Shown here: positions 47,842 through 56,377 of the stretch, in pieces | How positions within the stretch are numbered: position 1 is the stretch's first letter | How the letters are laid out: every line of letters begins with the position of its first letter | Assembly: GCF_013177695.1 (NCBI RefSeq) | Contig: NZ_WOEY01000053.1 | Span: 56,701 to 120,700, forward strand | DNA length: 64,000 nt | Source: Paraburkholderia solitsugae | GTDB taxonomy: Bacteria > Pseudomonadota > Gammaproteobacteria > Burkholderiales > Burkholderiaceae | Direction: 5' to 3' | Translations under genes and position numbers: made by a program | The notes under the pieces: generated by a model | What the model saw: only the letters and a program-made list of their open reading frames with translations | Databases searched by the model: none | What the model was told of the DNA's origin: nothing

Positions 47842-48606
47842 ATGTCCACGAAGAACGATCGTCAGGATTCGGCCGACGAGCCCGACGCCGCCCCACCCCA
47901 ACCCTCGCGCCGCCGCTTCCTGCAATCGGCTGCCGCTGCTGCTGCCGCCGTCGGCGCGGCGCCGCATCTGCGCGCACAAACCCAAACGCCGGCCGCGCCG
48001 CCGCCCGCCGAGGTGCATGCACCGGTGCCGGCGCGCCCGGTCACACTAACCGTCAACGGCCGCGCTTACACGCTGCAACTCGAACCGCGCGTGACCTTGC
48101 TCGATGCGTTGCGTGAATACGCGGGCCTGATGGGTACGAAGAAAGGCTGCGACCGCGGACAATGCGGCGCCTGCACGGTGATCGCCGACGGCCGCCGCAT
48201 CAATTCCTGCCTGACACTTGCCGTGATGCATGAAGGCGAGGCCATCACGACGGTTGAAGGACTCGCCAGCAACGGCGCGCTAAGTTCATTGCAGCAAGCC
48301 TTCATCGAACACGATGCCTTCCAGTGCGGCTACTGTACGCCCGGGCAGTTGTGTTCCGCGACTGCCCTGCTGAACGAATTCCGCAACGGCACGGCCAGCA
48401 CCGTGACCGCCGATGTCCGCCGCCGTCCGGCGCAACTTTCCGACGACGAAATCCGCGAACGCATGAGCGGCAATATCTGCCGCTGCGGCGCGTACGCGAA
48501 TATCGTCGCAGCGGTGCGCGCCGTGCATGAGGGCGGTGGGCAGAATAGCGCCAGCGGCAGCAGCGCCATTAGCAACGGCAGCAGCAATAACCGCGTCAAC
48601 GCCTGA
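47842..48606 (+). CDS. paoA: Periplasmic aldehyde oxidoreductase, [2Fe-2S] subunit (PaoA-like)
   Basis: A 254-residue iron-sulfur subunit. Residues 20-45 carry a twin-arginine signal (QPSRRRFLQSAAAAAAAVG), so the folded complex is exported by Tat. The plant-type [2Fe-2S] motif is CDRGQCGACTV (about residues 110-120) and the second cluster uses CGYCTPGQLC and NICRCGAY. The start at 47842 is chosen because it keeps the Tat signal near the N-terminus. The C-terminus is an unusual Ser/Asn/Gly tail. It lies 13 bases before the FAD subunit gene. With the next two genes it forms a PaoABC-type enzyme oxidising aldehydes. Confidence 0.9.
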   Translation: MSTKNDRQDSADEPDAAPPQPSRRRFLQSAAAAAAAVGAAPHLRAQTQTPAAPPPAEVHAPVPARPVTLTVNGRAYTLQLEPRVTLLDALREYAGLMGTKKGCDRGQCGACTVIADGRRINSCLTLAVMHEGEAITTVEGLASNGALSSLQQAFIEHDAFQCGYCTPGQLCSATALLNEFRNGTASTVTADVRRRPAQLSDDEIRERMSGNICRCGAYANIVAAVRAVHEGGGQNSASGSSAISNGSSNNRVNA

Positions 48607-48619
48607 CGGAGCGACCAGC

Positions 48620-49621
48620 ATGGATGCGATCTCTTACGAACGCGCCGGCGATGTCGCCGGCGCCGTGCGCGCAGTGCAGCAACCGGGTGCGATGTTCATC
48701 GGCGGCGGCACCAATCTGCTCGACTTGATGAAAGGCGGCGTGGCGCGGCCGATGCGGCTCATCGATATCACGCACATCAGCGGACTCGATACGGTCACCA
48801 CGCTGCCGAACGGCGGCCTCCGCATCGGCGCCCTGGTACGCAACAGCGACGCCGCCAATCACTCGCTGGTGCGCGAACAATATCCGCTGCTGTCGCAAGC
48901 CTTGTTGGCCGGCGCCTCGCCGCAACTGCGCAATATGGCCACCGTGGGCGGCAATCTGATGCAGCGCACCCGCTGCGGCTACTTCTACGACACCGCCTTC
49001 ACGCAGTGCAACAAGCGCATGCCAGGCAGCGGCTGCGCGGCGCTCGAAGGCCACAACCGCATGCAGGCGATTTTCGGTGCGAGTCCGCAATGCATCGCCG
49101 TAAACCCGTCGGACATGAGCGTGGCGCTCGCCGCGCTCGACGCCGTCGTGCGCGTCACTGGTCCCGCGGGCGAGCGGACGATTCCGTTTGCGGAGTTTCA
49201 TCGGCTTCCCGGTGACCGGCCCGATGTCGATACAAGCTTGCAGCCGGGCGAGTTGATTACCGCCGTCGATTTGCCGCCCCCTTTGTTCAGCGCGAACTCG
49301 CACTATCTGAAAGTGCGTGACCGCGCCAGTTACGCATTTGCGCTGGTTTCAGTGGCCGCTGCATTGCAGATGGACGGCAACCACGTGAGAGTTGCGCGCA
49401 TCGCGTTGGGCTGCGTCGCGCACAAACCGTGGCGGGCAAGCACCGCCGAGCAGATGCTCAACGGCCAGCCGCTCACGCAGACGAGGCTGCACAACGCCGC
49501 GGCCGCCGCGTTACGCGATGCGAGGCCACAGCGTGACAATCGTTTCAAGGTGCAGCTCGCGCAACGCGCGATCGTGCGCGCAGTGAACCAGGCCGCAGGC
49601 CGCACTGGAGGTGTCGCGTGA
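48620..49621 (+). CDS. paoB: Aldehyde oxidoreductase FAD subunit (PaoB-like) with extra iron-sulfur motif
   Basis: A 333-residue FAD-binding subunit of the xanthine dehydrogenase family. FIGGGTNLLDLMK and LAGASPQLRNMATVGGNLMQ are the FAD-contact motifs. The insertion TRCGYFYDTAFTQCNKRMPG plus the following SGCAALEGHN supplies four cysteines, as in PaoB, where they hold an additional [4Fe-4S] cluster. Start at 48620 gives MDAISYERAGDVAGAVRAVQ. Its stop overlaps the start of the molybdenum subunit gene by four bases. Confidence 0.9.
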   Translation: MDAISYERAGDVAGAVRAVQQPGAMFIGGGTNLLDLMKGGVARPMRLIDITHISGLDTVTTLPNGGLRIGALVRNSDAANHSLVREQYPLLSQALLAGASPQLRNMATVGGNLMQRTRCGYFYDTAFTQCNKRMPGSGCAALEGHNRMQAIFGASPQCIAVNPSDMSVALAALDAVVRVTGPAGERTIPFAEFHRLPGDRPDVDTSLQPGELITAVDLPPPLFSANSHYLKVRDRASYAFALVSVAAALQMDGNHVRVARIALGCVAHKPWRASTAEQMLNGQPLTQTRLHNAAAAALRDARPQRDNRFKVQLAQRAIVRAVNQAAGRTGGVA

Positions 49622-51840
49622 ACCTGATCGGTCAACCCATGGACCGCATCGACGGTCTGCTTAAAGTCACCGGTGAAGCGCGCTACGCCGCCGAGTTCCC
49701 CGAGGCGCGGCTCGCGCATGCGGTGCTCGTCACCAGCACGATTGCGCGCGGCACGATTACGTCGATCGATGCGAGCCGCGCGCAGGCGTTGCCAGGCGTG
49801 CTGCTGGTGATGACGTATCAGAACGCGCCGCGCCTGCCGAATGGCGGCAAGCCCGGCTTGGCGCCGCCGGGCGGCAGGCACCTGTCGCTGTTGCAGGATA
49901 ACCAGATTCAATACAACAACGAACCGGTCGCGGTGGTAGTCGCCGATACGCTCGAACATGCCACCGATGCCGCGCATCAGTTGCGCATCACCTACCAGAG
50001 CAGCGCCGCGACACTCGATTTCGCGCAGGCGAAGCCGAACGGACATGCGCCCGATAGACCGCAAGGCCGCATCACCGACACGCAACGCGGCAGCTTCGAG
50101 GACGGCATGCGCAGCGGCACGGTCCACGTCGACGCCGTTTACACGACGCCGATCGAGCATCACAACCCGATGGAGCCGCACGCCACCATGGCGCGCTGGG
50201 ACGGCCCGCAACTCACGCTCTACGACTCGACGCAAGGTGTGAGCAATGCGGCGCAGGCGGTCGCCCGAACCTTCGGCATGTCACCCGGCGACGTGCGCGT
50301 GATTTCGCCATTTATCGGCGGTGGCTTCGGTTGTAAGGGATCGTCGTGGTCGCACGTGTCGCTGTGCGCGATGGCGGCGAAACAGACCGGGCGTCCGGTG
50401 CGCCTCGTACTCGAACGGCCGCAGATGTTCGGGCCCGTCGGCGCGCGTCCGCATACCGAGCAGCATCTCACGCTTGCCGCGCGGCACGACGGCACGTTGA
50501 CCGCGATACGCCACGACAGCATTTCGAACACGTCGATGTTCGAAGACTGGACCGAGACCTGCTGCATGGTCACGCGCATGTTGTACACCGTGCCTAACCA
50601 GGTCACGACGCACCGGATCGTGCCGATGAATCTCGGCACGCCAACCTTCATGCGCGCGCCCGGCGAGACAACCGGCTCGTTCGCGCTCGAATCGGCAATG
50701 GACGAACTCGCTGCGGCATTAAAGATGGACCCGCTCGCGCTGCGCATCAAGAATTACGCCGAGTCCGATCCGCAGGAAAACAAGCCGTGGTCGGGCAAGT
50801 CCTTGCGCGAGTGCTATCAGATCGGCGCGGAGAAATTCGGCTGGTCGCGGCGAACCGGCGCGCCGCGTTCGATGCGCAACGGCACCACGCTGATCGGCAT
50901 GGGCATGGCCACTGCCACCTATCCGGCCAACCGCAGCGAAGCCGCGGCCATCGCGCGGATTCTGCCGGACGGCAGCGCCATGGTCGCCTCCGGCACCCAG
51001 GATCTTGGCACCGGCACCTATACGGTGATGACCCAGGTTGCCGCCGATGCACTCGGCTTCGCGCCGGAAAACATCCACTTCGCGCTCGGCGATTCGTCGT
51101 TGCCGAGAGCCCCGGGCTCGGGCGGCTCGCAATCGGCGGCGAGCGTCTCGCCGGCCGTGCGCGATGCCTCGACCCAGGTGCGCAGCCAGTTGATCGCGTT
51201 GGCACTCGCCGACGAGGCCTCGCCGGTGCACGGCATCGCGCTCGACGACATCACGGTGGAAAACGGCTGGGTCATCAGCCGCTCACAACCGGCGAAGCGC
51301 GACCCGGCGGCGGCGATCATCGCGCGCTCAGGCGGCAAGCCGATCGAAGCCACCTCGACGGTCAAACCCGGCGACGAGAGGCAGAAGTACTCGCTTCACT
51401 CGTTTGGTGCCGTGTTCGCCGAAGTCCATGTCGATGCCGACCTCGGCACGATTCGCGTGCCACGCGTAGTCGGTGTGTATGACGTGGGGCGCGTGCTGAA
51501 CGAGAAAACAGCGCGCAGCCAGTTGATGGGCGGCATCGTGTGGGGCGTGGGGGCGGCGTTACAGGAAGAGACCTCGCTCGATACACGCTATGGGCGCTTC
51601 ACCAACGCGAATCTCGCCGAGTATCACGTGCCGGTGAATGCCGACATCGGTTCGCTCGACATCACGTTCATCGATCGGCCCGATCCCTACATCAACTCGC
51701 TCGGCGTGCGCGGCATCGGCGAGATCGGCATTACCGGCGTGCCGGCGGCGATCGCGAATGCGGTGTATCACGCGACCGGCGTGCGCGTGCGCGATCTGCC
51801 GGTGACGCTCGATAAGGTGATGGGGACGATGCAGGTGTGA
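49618..51840 (+). CDS. paoC: Aldehyde oxidoreductase molybdenum subunit (PaoC-like)
   Basis: A 740-residue molybdopterin-binding catalytic subunit. The GTG at 49618 overlaps the previous stop. Substrate and cofactor regions: SPFIGGGFGCKGSSWSHVSL, RAPGETTGSFALESAMDELA, GTQDLGTGTYTVMTQ, and the C-terminal VRGIGEIGITGVPAAIANAV, whose Glu is in the position of the catalytic base. It couples oxidation of aromatic or aliphatic aldehydes to the iron-sulfur and FAD subunits. PaoC-type enzymes use the cytosine-dinucleotide form of the cofactor, which fits the mocA-like gene a little downstream. Confidence 0.92.
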   Translation: MNLIGQPMDRIDGLLKVTGEARYAAEFPEARLAHAVLVTSTIARGTITSIDASRAQALPGVLLVMTYQNAPRLPNGGKPGLAPPGGRHLSLLQDNQIQYNNEPVAVVVADTLEHATDAAHQLRITYQSSAATLDFAQAKPNGHAPDRPQGRITDTQRGSFEDGMRSGTVHVDAVYTTPIEHHNPMEPHATMARWDGPQLTLYDSTQGVSNAAQAVARTFGMSPGDVRVISPFIGGGFGCKGSSWSHVSLCAMAAKQTGRPVRLVLERPQMFGPVGARPHTEQHLTLAARHDGTLTAIRHDSISNTSMFEDWTETCCMVTRMLYTVPNQVTTHRIVPMNLGTPTFMRAPGETTGSFALESAMDELAAALKMDPLALRIKNYAESDPQENKPWSGKSLRECYQIGAEKFGWSRRTGAPRSMRNGTTLIGMGMATATYPANRSEAAAIARILPDGSAMVASGTQDLGTGTYTVMTQVAADALGFAPENIHFALGDSSLPRAPGSGGSQSAASVSPAVRDASTQVRSQLIALALADEASPVHGIALDDITVENGWVISRSQPAKRDPAAAIIARSGGKPIEATSTVKPGDERQKYSLHSFGAVFAEVHVDADLGTIRVPRVVGVYDVGRVLNEKTARSQLMGGIVWGVGAALQEETSLDTRYGRFTNANLAEYHVPVNADIGSLDITFIDRPDPYINSLGVRGIGEIGITGVPAAIANAVYHATGVRVRDLPVTLDKVMGTMQV

Positions 51841-51916
51841 TGGGGCACGTGGATAAGCGCCGCCGCGCATGCGGTGCGGTTGCGCTGCCTGCGTGGACCG
51901 AATCGCTGCTTACGCG

Positions 51917-52486
51917 CTAAGCGCGTGACGCGCGGCCGACGATCTCGGCGGTGGTAGCGATCTCCGCATAATCCATCGCGAGGTTTGCGAGCGACAGGGC
52001 GTGAATATCCTCGGCGGCCCACATGCGGCCGTTCAGATCGCGCATGTCGAACGTGAAGGCTGCGTCGCCCGCCACCAGCGTGGTGAAGCCGAGGTTACCG
52101 GCCGTACGCGCGGTGGCTTCGACCGAGTTGTTCGTGATCACGCCCGCGATCACCACCTGATCGATCTGCCGGGCGCGCAACCAGCGTTCGAGTCCGCTCG
52201 CGACAAACGCATCGGGCACGTTCTTTTCGACGACATGCTCGTGACCGTTCGGCTCGAACGCCGCTTGAAACTCGACGCCGCTCTGCCCCGGCCAGAATAC
52301 CGAGTCCGGCTCACGGGAAATGTGGCGCACGTGCACGACAGGCCGAGCGGTGTCGCGCCAGTGGGCGAGCAAGGCCGCGAGATGGTGTTCGGCGTCGGGA
52401 TTGTTGCGGCGGCCGAGCTTCGGAAACTGAATGCCCTTTTGCAGGTCGATCAGGATCAACGCGGCATTTTCGTCGAGGCGCTTCAT
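51917..52486 (-). CDS. Isochorismatase-like hydrolase with Ser at the usual Cys position
   Basis: A 189-residue cysteine-hydrolase-fold protein. The catalytic Asp is in ALILIDLQKGIQF and the Lys in HVVEKNVPDAFVASGLERW, but the usual cis-peptide/Cys segment reads AGVITNNSVEATARTAGNLG, with Ser in place of Cys. Ser at that position would be unusual for a nucleophile of this fold. It lies between paoABC and mocA on the opposite strand. Substrate unknown. It is not closely similar to the other isochorismatase-like gene at 29596-30177. Confidence 0.82.
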   Translation of the reverse strand: MKRLDENAALILIDLQKGIQFPKLGRRNNPDAEHHLAALLAHWRDTARPVVHVRHISREPDSVFWPGQSGVEFQAAFEPNGHEHVVEKNVPDAFVASGLERWLRARQIDQVVIAGVITNNSVEATARTAGNLGFTTLVAGDAAFTFDMRDLNGRMWAAEDIHALSLANLAMDYAEIATTAEIVGRASRA

Positions 52487-52636
52487 GGCGATGAAAATCC
52501 CCTTTGATATGAGGTAAGCGGCTCATTGTACGGGCACTGCCGCGCATGACGGCACGCCTCGGCCGATACATTGCCGCTTGCCTGCCAGTGCGTTGCATCG
52601 CACAATCGGTTTCATTCTTTCTACCGGTGCCCGCCC

Positions 52637-53224
52637 ATGGCCTACGCCTCGCTTGCCACTGGCGTGTTGCTCGCCGCCGGCTTCGGCTCGCGCTTCGACC
52701 CGGACGGCCGGCACAACAAGCTGCTCGCGCTCATGCCCGACGGCACGCCAGTCGCGCACGAAGCCGCGCACCGGCTACTGCGGGTCGTCTCGCATGTGCT
52801 GGCGGTGGTGCGGCCGGGCTCGGACGCCCTCGCCCGCCTCCTGAACGACGCCGGTTGTGACGTCATGTTCGCCTCGGACGCCGAGCGCGGCATGGGCGCG
52901 AGCCTCGCCGCCGGCATCGAAGCCAGCGAAGACGCTGAAGGCTGGATCGTCGCGCTCGCCGACATGCCGCGCATCGCCACCACGACGATTGAAGCGGTGG
53001 CGCGTGCGCTCGACGGCGGCGCTTCAATCGTCGCGCCGTTTTATCAGGGACAGCGCGGCCATCCGGTGGGCTTCGGCATCGAGCATCGGGACGCACTGAT
53101 GACGCTCGACGGCGACACCGGCGCGCGCGCGTTGTTGATGTCGCAGCGTGTGATGCGGCTGGACGTCGACGACCCCGGGATTCTGCGCGACGTGGATACG
53201 CCGGAAGATCTACGCAATGTGTAG
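52637..53224 (+). CDS. mocA: MocA-like molybdenum cofactor cytidylyltransferase
   Basis: A 195-residue nucleotidyltransferase of the MobA/MocA group. The N-terminal TGVLLAAGFGSRFDPDGRHN is the nucleotide-binding LLAAGxGxRF motif; later GMGASLAAGIEASEDAEGWI and VALADMPRIATTTIEAVARA give the metal-binding Asp, and APFYQGQRGHPVGFG is the cofactor-contact motif. It transfers CMP to the molybdenum cofactor, as paoC-type enzymes require. The start at 52637 is used because it places the motif at residues 9-18. Located about 800 bases after paoC. Confidence 0.82.
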   Translation: MAYASLATGVLLAAGFGSRFDPDGRHNKLLALMPDGTPVAHEAAHRLLRVVSHVLAVVRPGSDALARLLNDAGCDVMFASDAERGMGASLAAGIEASEDAEGWIVALADMPRIATTTIEAVARALDGGASIVAPFYQGQRGHPVGFGIEHRDALMTLDGDTGARALLMSQRVMRLDVDDPGILRDVDTPEDLRNV

Positions 53225-53286
53225 CTTGAGCGGGACGGCGCCGTCTGCGAACCGGCGGGCTTGATCCAGGCCGGCGTTTGGGCGCA

Positions 53287-53306
53287 TACTGTATATCCAT
53301 ACAGTA
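53287..53306. promoter_or_regulatory. LexA (SOS) box upstream of the UdgX-like gene
   Basis: TACTGTATATCCATACAGTA has the core CTGT-N8-ACAG (53289-53304), the LexA consensus with symmetric TA flanks. It lies 62 bases upstream of the udgX-like start, where it would overlap the promoter. This predicts damage-inducible expression. Confidence 0.82.
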
Positions 53307-53368
53307 TTTTTGAACGCGTGGATTGGCGCATGACGGCATGACGCTGCGCGCATCCACGGCGCGTCAGC

Positions 53369-54940
53369 ATGAAACGCATTCCAATCGAACCGTCTTTCGC
53401 CGTATGGCGGCGCGCCGCGCGGGCGCTGCTGCGGCAAGGTGTCGAGCCGTCGCAGATCGAGTGGGTTGAGTCCGAGGGGCAAGGCGAAGCGTCAGTCTGC
53501 AATGGCAACGCCGACAATGGCAACGACAACGATTCGGCCGTCGGGCAAGATGCGCGGTTTTCGACAACATCAGGTACTGCAGGCATGTCTAGCGTGGCTG
53601 CGCGAGGCGCGCCCGAGAGCGAGTCCGAACCCGCGACGGCAAGTGCCTCCGACATAGGCACCCCTGCCGCCCTCGCCGCGCCCGCCATTCCCCGTGAACT
53701 CCTCTTCCGGCTGAAGACGGCTGCCTGCTTCCGCGCGCCGGACCGCTGGGCGCTGCTATACCGCATCCTGTGGCGCTGGACCCACGGCGAACGCCACGTT
53801 CTCGCCCTGAACGACCCCGACGGCGCGTTGCTCGATCAACGCATCCAGGCGGTCGAACACGAAACCGACGACCTGGTGATACTCACGCTGTTCAGGCGGC
53901 GCGATCCGTCGATGGGTCTGCCGGAATTCGTCGGCTGGTACGAGCCGCATCATGACCTGCTGGAGCGCGCCGCCGCGCGGTTCGCCGAGCGCATGGGCGA
54001 TTCCACGTGGATGCTGGCCACGCCGCACGGCGCGGCGTTCTGGAACGGCATGCTGCTGCGCATCGGCCGGCCGGCAGCGGAGGAACACGAGCAAGCCGCG
54101 CACGCTTTATCGGAAAGCGCCATGACCGGCGAAGCGATCACCAGCACGCCCACCGAAGCGCTCTGGCTCGCGTATTACGCCAGCGCCTTCAATGGCGCGC
54201 CGTCGCCCGTGCCGCTGCGCTACTGGAGAATGCCGCCTGCGGGTCCACCGTTGCCCGCGCGGCTCGCACGCGAGCGCAGTCGTCTCGGCGCGCAAAGCGC
54301 TCCCGTCACCGTCCCACCCACGCCGCCAGTCGAGTATTCGGCGATGACACCGCCCTTGCAGGAACCCACTGGCCCGCTCGCCACCTGTCGGCGCTGCGCG
54401 TTATGGCGCAACGCGAAACAGGCGGTTGCGGGCGCCGGGTCCGCCCATGCGGCGATCATGGTGGTCGGCGAACAGCCGGGCGAGTACGAGAACCAGCATG
54501 GCGAACCCTTCACCGGCCCTGCCGGCCAACTGTTGGACACCGTGCTTGCGCGCGCCGGCCTGAAGCGGAAGGCGCTGTATCTGACTTATGCCGTCAAGCA
54601 TTACAAATGGGAAACGTTCGACCAGCAGCGCGTCCATCGCACCCCCGTGCGGCGCGAAGTCGAGGCTTGCCAATACTGGCTGGATAAAGAACTGGCGCGG
54701 ATTGCGCCACGCGTGGTCGTCACACTAGGCGCAACCGCGCTGAAAGCGCTGGCCGGCGCGCACGTCAATCTGTCGGAATACCTCGGTCAAACCATCGCCC
54801 TCGACGGGCGCCTGATCGTACCGACCTGGCATCCGTCGTATGCGCTAAGAACGGCCGACGCGAGGTTGCGCGACGACATCGTAGCGACCATTGCGACGGC
54901 GTTCAGCCGCGCGGCGGTGCTGGCGGCCGGCGGCGCGTAG
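53369..54940 (+). CDS. DUF4130-UdgX fusion, uracil-DNA-processing protein
   Basis: A 523-residue fusion. Residues 1-260 match DUF4130 (MKRIPIEPSFAVWRRAARAL; CFRAPDRWALLYRILWRWTH; LFRRRDPSMGLPEFVGWYEP), interrupted by a low-complexity linker at ~35-100. Residues 300-520 are a UDG-superfamily domain of UdgX type: motif VVGEQPGEYENQHGEPFTGP, then TYAVKHYKWETFDQQRVHRT with the His of the RxH loop, then VPTWHPSYALR. UdgX removes uracil from DNA and becomes covalently attached through that His. A LexA box lies upstream. The radical-SAM gene often paired with DUF4130 is not beside it. Confidence 0.85.
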   Translation: MKRIPIEPSFAVWRRAARALLRQGVEPSQIEWVESEGQGEASVCNGNADNGNDNDSAVGQDARFSTTSGTAGMSSVAARGAPESESEPATASASDIGTPAALAAPAIPRELLFRLKTAACFRAPDRWALLYRILWRWTHGERHVLALNDPDGALLDQRIQAVEHETDDLVILTLFRRRDPSMGLPEFVGWYEPHHDLLERAAARFAERMGDSTWMLATPHGAAFWNGMLLRIGRPAAEEHEQAAHALSESAMTGEAITSTPTEALWLAYYASAFNGAPSPVPLRYWRMPPAGPPLPARLARERSRLGAQSAPVTVPPTPPVEYSAMTPPLQEPTGPLATCRRCALWRNAKQAVAGAGSAHAAIMVVGEQPGEYENQHGEPFTGPAGQLLDTVLARAGLKRKALYLTYAVKHYKWETFDQQRVHRTPVRREVEACQYWLDKELARIAPRVVVTLGATALKALAGAHVNLSEYLGQTIALDGRLIVPTWHPSYALRTADARLRDDIVATIATAFSRAAVLAAGGA

Positions 54941-55275
54941 CCAGCATGAGCAAAAACGTAACGCTCACAGGCGAGCGATTAATCAGGCTAACCGCTCGTA
55001 TCTGAGCGGTGACGAGTGCGCGATGCACGCCCGACAGCACGCCGGCCAAAGGTGAGCAAGTTCGGGATAGGCCAAATGCATAGCGGTGAGCTTCTGCGGG
55101 AAGCCACGGCAGAATCAGCCCACCCAGGCATGTGGTTTGCGTCGATCAAAACGGTTACACAAGCCGCGCCAATTCCACCTAAGCTGATGTGACGCCGCCA
55201 ATCCAGCAAGATTGTCTCGCGCAATATCGAAGCTTCGAGGGCGGCCCCGAGCGTTTCGAAACCACCCCACGCCCT
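54941..55275. other. Spacer between the UdgX-like and PIG-L genes
   Basis: No supported gene. A seven-base-stem hairpin ACCGCTC-GTATCT-GAGCGGT occurs at 54991-55010, about 50 bases after the stop, and may act as a terminator, though no U-tract follows. Confidence 0.45.
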
Positions 55276-55980
55276 ATGAGCGAAACCAGCCCACGCCTTT
55301 TCATCGTCTCGCCCCATTTCGACGACGCCGTCTTCAGTTGCGGCGCATTACTCGCCGCCCATCCTGACGCCGCAGTCTGCACGGTATTTGCCGCACCGCC
55401 CGAGCAGGAGATGCAGACCGAATGGGATGAAAAGTCGGGTTTCACGAGCGCCCATCAGGCCATCCACGCCCGCACGGTCGAAGACAACCTCGCGCTAGAG
55501 GTGCTCGACGCGATTCCGCTGCGCATGCCATTTCGCGACGGCCAATATATGGACTCGCCGTCGATCGCCAGATTGGCGGCGGCGCTTGAAGAGACCATCT
55601 ACCGCACGACCGCGAACACGCTGCTGATGCCGCTCGGGCTGGAACACGAAGATCACGTACGCGTGTTCGAAGCCTGCTGCGAAATCCTGCCGCGCCTGTC
55701 GCATCTCACGTGGTTCGCTTATGAGGACGCGATTCACCGCCGCACGGCGGGTGTCGTCGAGGCGCGGCTCGCCGACCTCGCGCAACGCGGCATCGTCGCG
55801 ACGCCGGCCTATCCGAGCGCAGGCCATACGATTGACCTCCCGCGCCGCACGCAGCTCAAACGCGAAGCGGTCAACGCCTACGAAAGCCAACTGCGCGCGT
55901 TCGGCGCGGGCGATTACGACGATGTTTTCGCTGCCGAACGTTACTGGCAATTGAGCGTGGGCCACCGCAGGAAAAAGTAA
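55276..55980 (+). CDS. PIG-L family deacetylase
   Basis: A 234-residue zinc-dependent deacetylase of the LmbE/PIG-L family. The zinc site is IVSPHFDDAVFSCGALLAAH (residues ~10-30; PHxDD), and the second ligand is in LMPLGLEHEDHVRVFEACCE (about 130). The start at 55276 is used so that the motif sits near the N-terminus as usual. Family members remove N-acetyl groups from amino sugars such as GlcNAc derivatives. With the flanking genes unrelated, its substrate is unknown. Confidence 0.88.
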   Translation: MSETSPRLFIVSPHFDDAVFSCGALLAAHPDAAVCTVFAAPPEQEMQTEWDEKSGFTSAHQAIHARTVEDNLALEVLDAIPLRMPFRDGQYMDSPSIARLAAALEETIYRTTANTLLMPLGLEHEDHVRVFEACCEILPRLSHLTWFAYEDAIHRRTAGVVEARLADLAQRGIVATPAYPSAGHTIDLPRRTQLKREAVNAYESQLRAFGAGDYDDVFAAERYWQLSVGHRRKK

Positions 55981-56080
55981 GGGACGCACAGCGTGCTGGA
56001 TCGCCTACGCTAGAAGGAAACGGTCGGCGTTTATGCGCATTCGACCGGGCGTACCGCCCGCGCCTCGACCCACTTTTCAG

Positions 56081-56144
56081 GCCCGCTTTTCGGTCCGTTT
56101 TTGAGCCCGTTTTTGAGCCCGCTTTTGAGCCCGCTTTTGAGCCC
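56081..56144. repeat. Five tandem copies of a 12-bp unit (GCCCGCTTTTGA)
   Basis: Units begin at 56081, 56093, 56105, 56117 and 56129 with one or two mismatches each (GCCCGCTTTTGA and variants), followed by a partial GCCC; a weaker related unit precedes them. The array ends 26 bases before a small ORF. Its 12-bp period is multiple-of-three but it is not within a supported reading frame. It is a candidate variable-number repeat in a leader region. Confidence 0.9.
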
Positions 56145-56170
56145 TATTCCTGACTCAAAGAGGTAACGCA

Positions 56171-56323
56171 ATGAGCTACGACATGCATACCAGCCCGATT
56201 CCCGACCCGAATGCCGATCCGAACCGGGACCCGGAAGCCGATCCGCTTGTGCCGCCGTCGCCCGGTCATCACACCGAGGAGCCGCAGCGGCCCGATGGGC
56301 CGCCGGACAAAGACCCGGTGTGA
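56171..56323 (+). CDS. 50-residue proline- and aspartate-rich protein
   Basis: A complete small ORF with AGAGGT placed seven bases before the ATG at 56171. The product begins MSYDMHTSPIPDPNADPNRD and ends DGPPDKDPV; about a quarter is Pro and a sixth Asp, with almost no hydrophobic residues, so it should be disordered and strongly acidic. Composition and the clean start suggest a real gene; similar short acidic, Pro-rich ORFs are familiar in Burkholderiaceae. Function unknown. Preceded by the 12-bp tandem array. Confidence 0.68.
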   Translation: MSYDMHTSPIPDPNADPNRDPEADPLVPPSPGHHTEEPQRPDGPPDKDPV

Positions 56324-56377
56324 CGCCGCCGCGGTTGTCACCGGACGCGTGAATGAGCGTGTGAGTGAGCGCGTGCT

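Noticed and set aside
56081..56144. 12-bp repeats as CRISPR
   Set aside because: Repeats are contiguous with no spacers.
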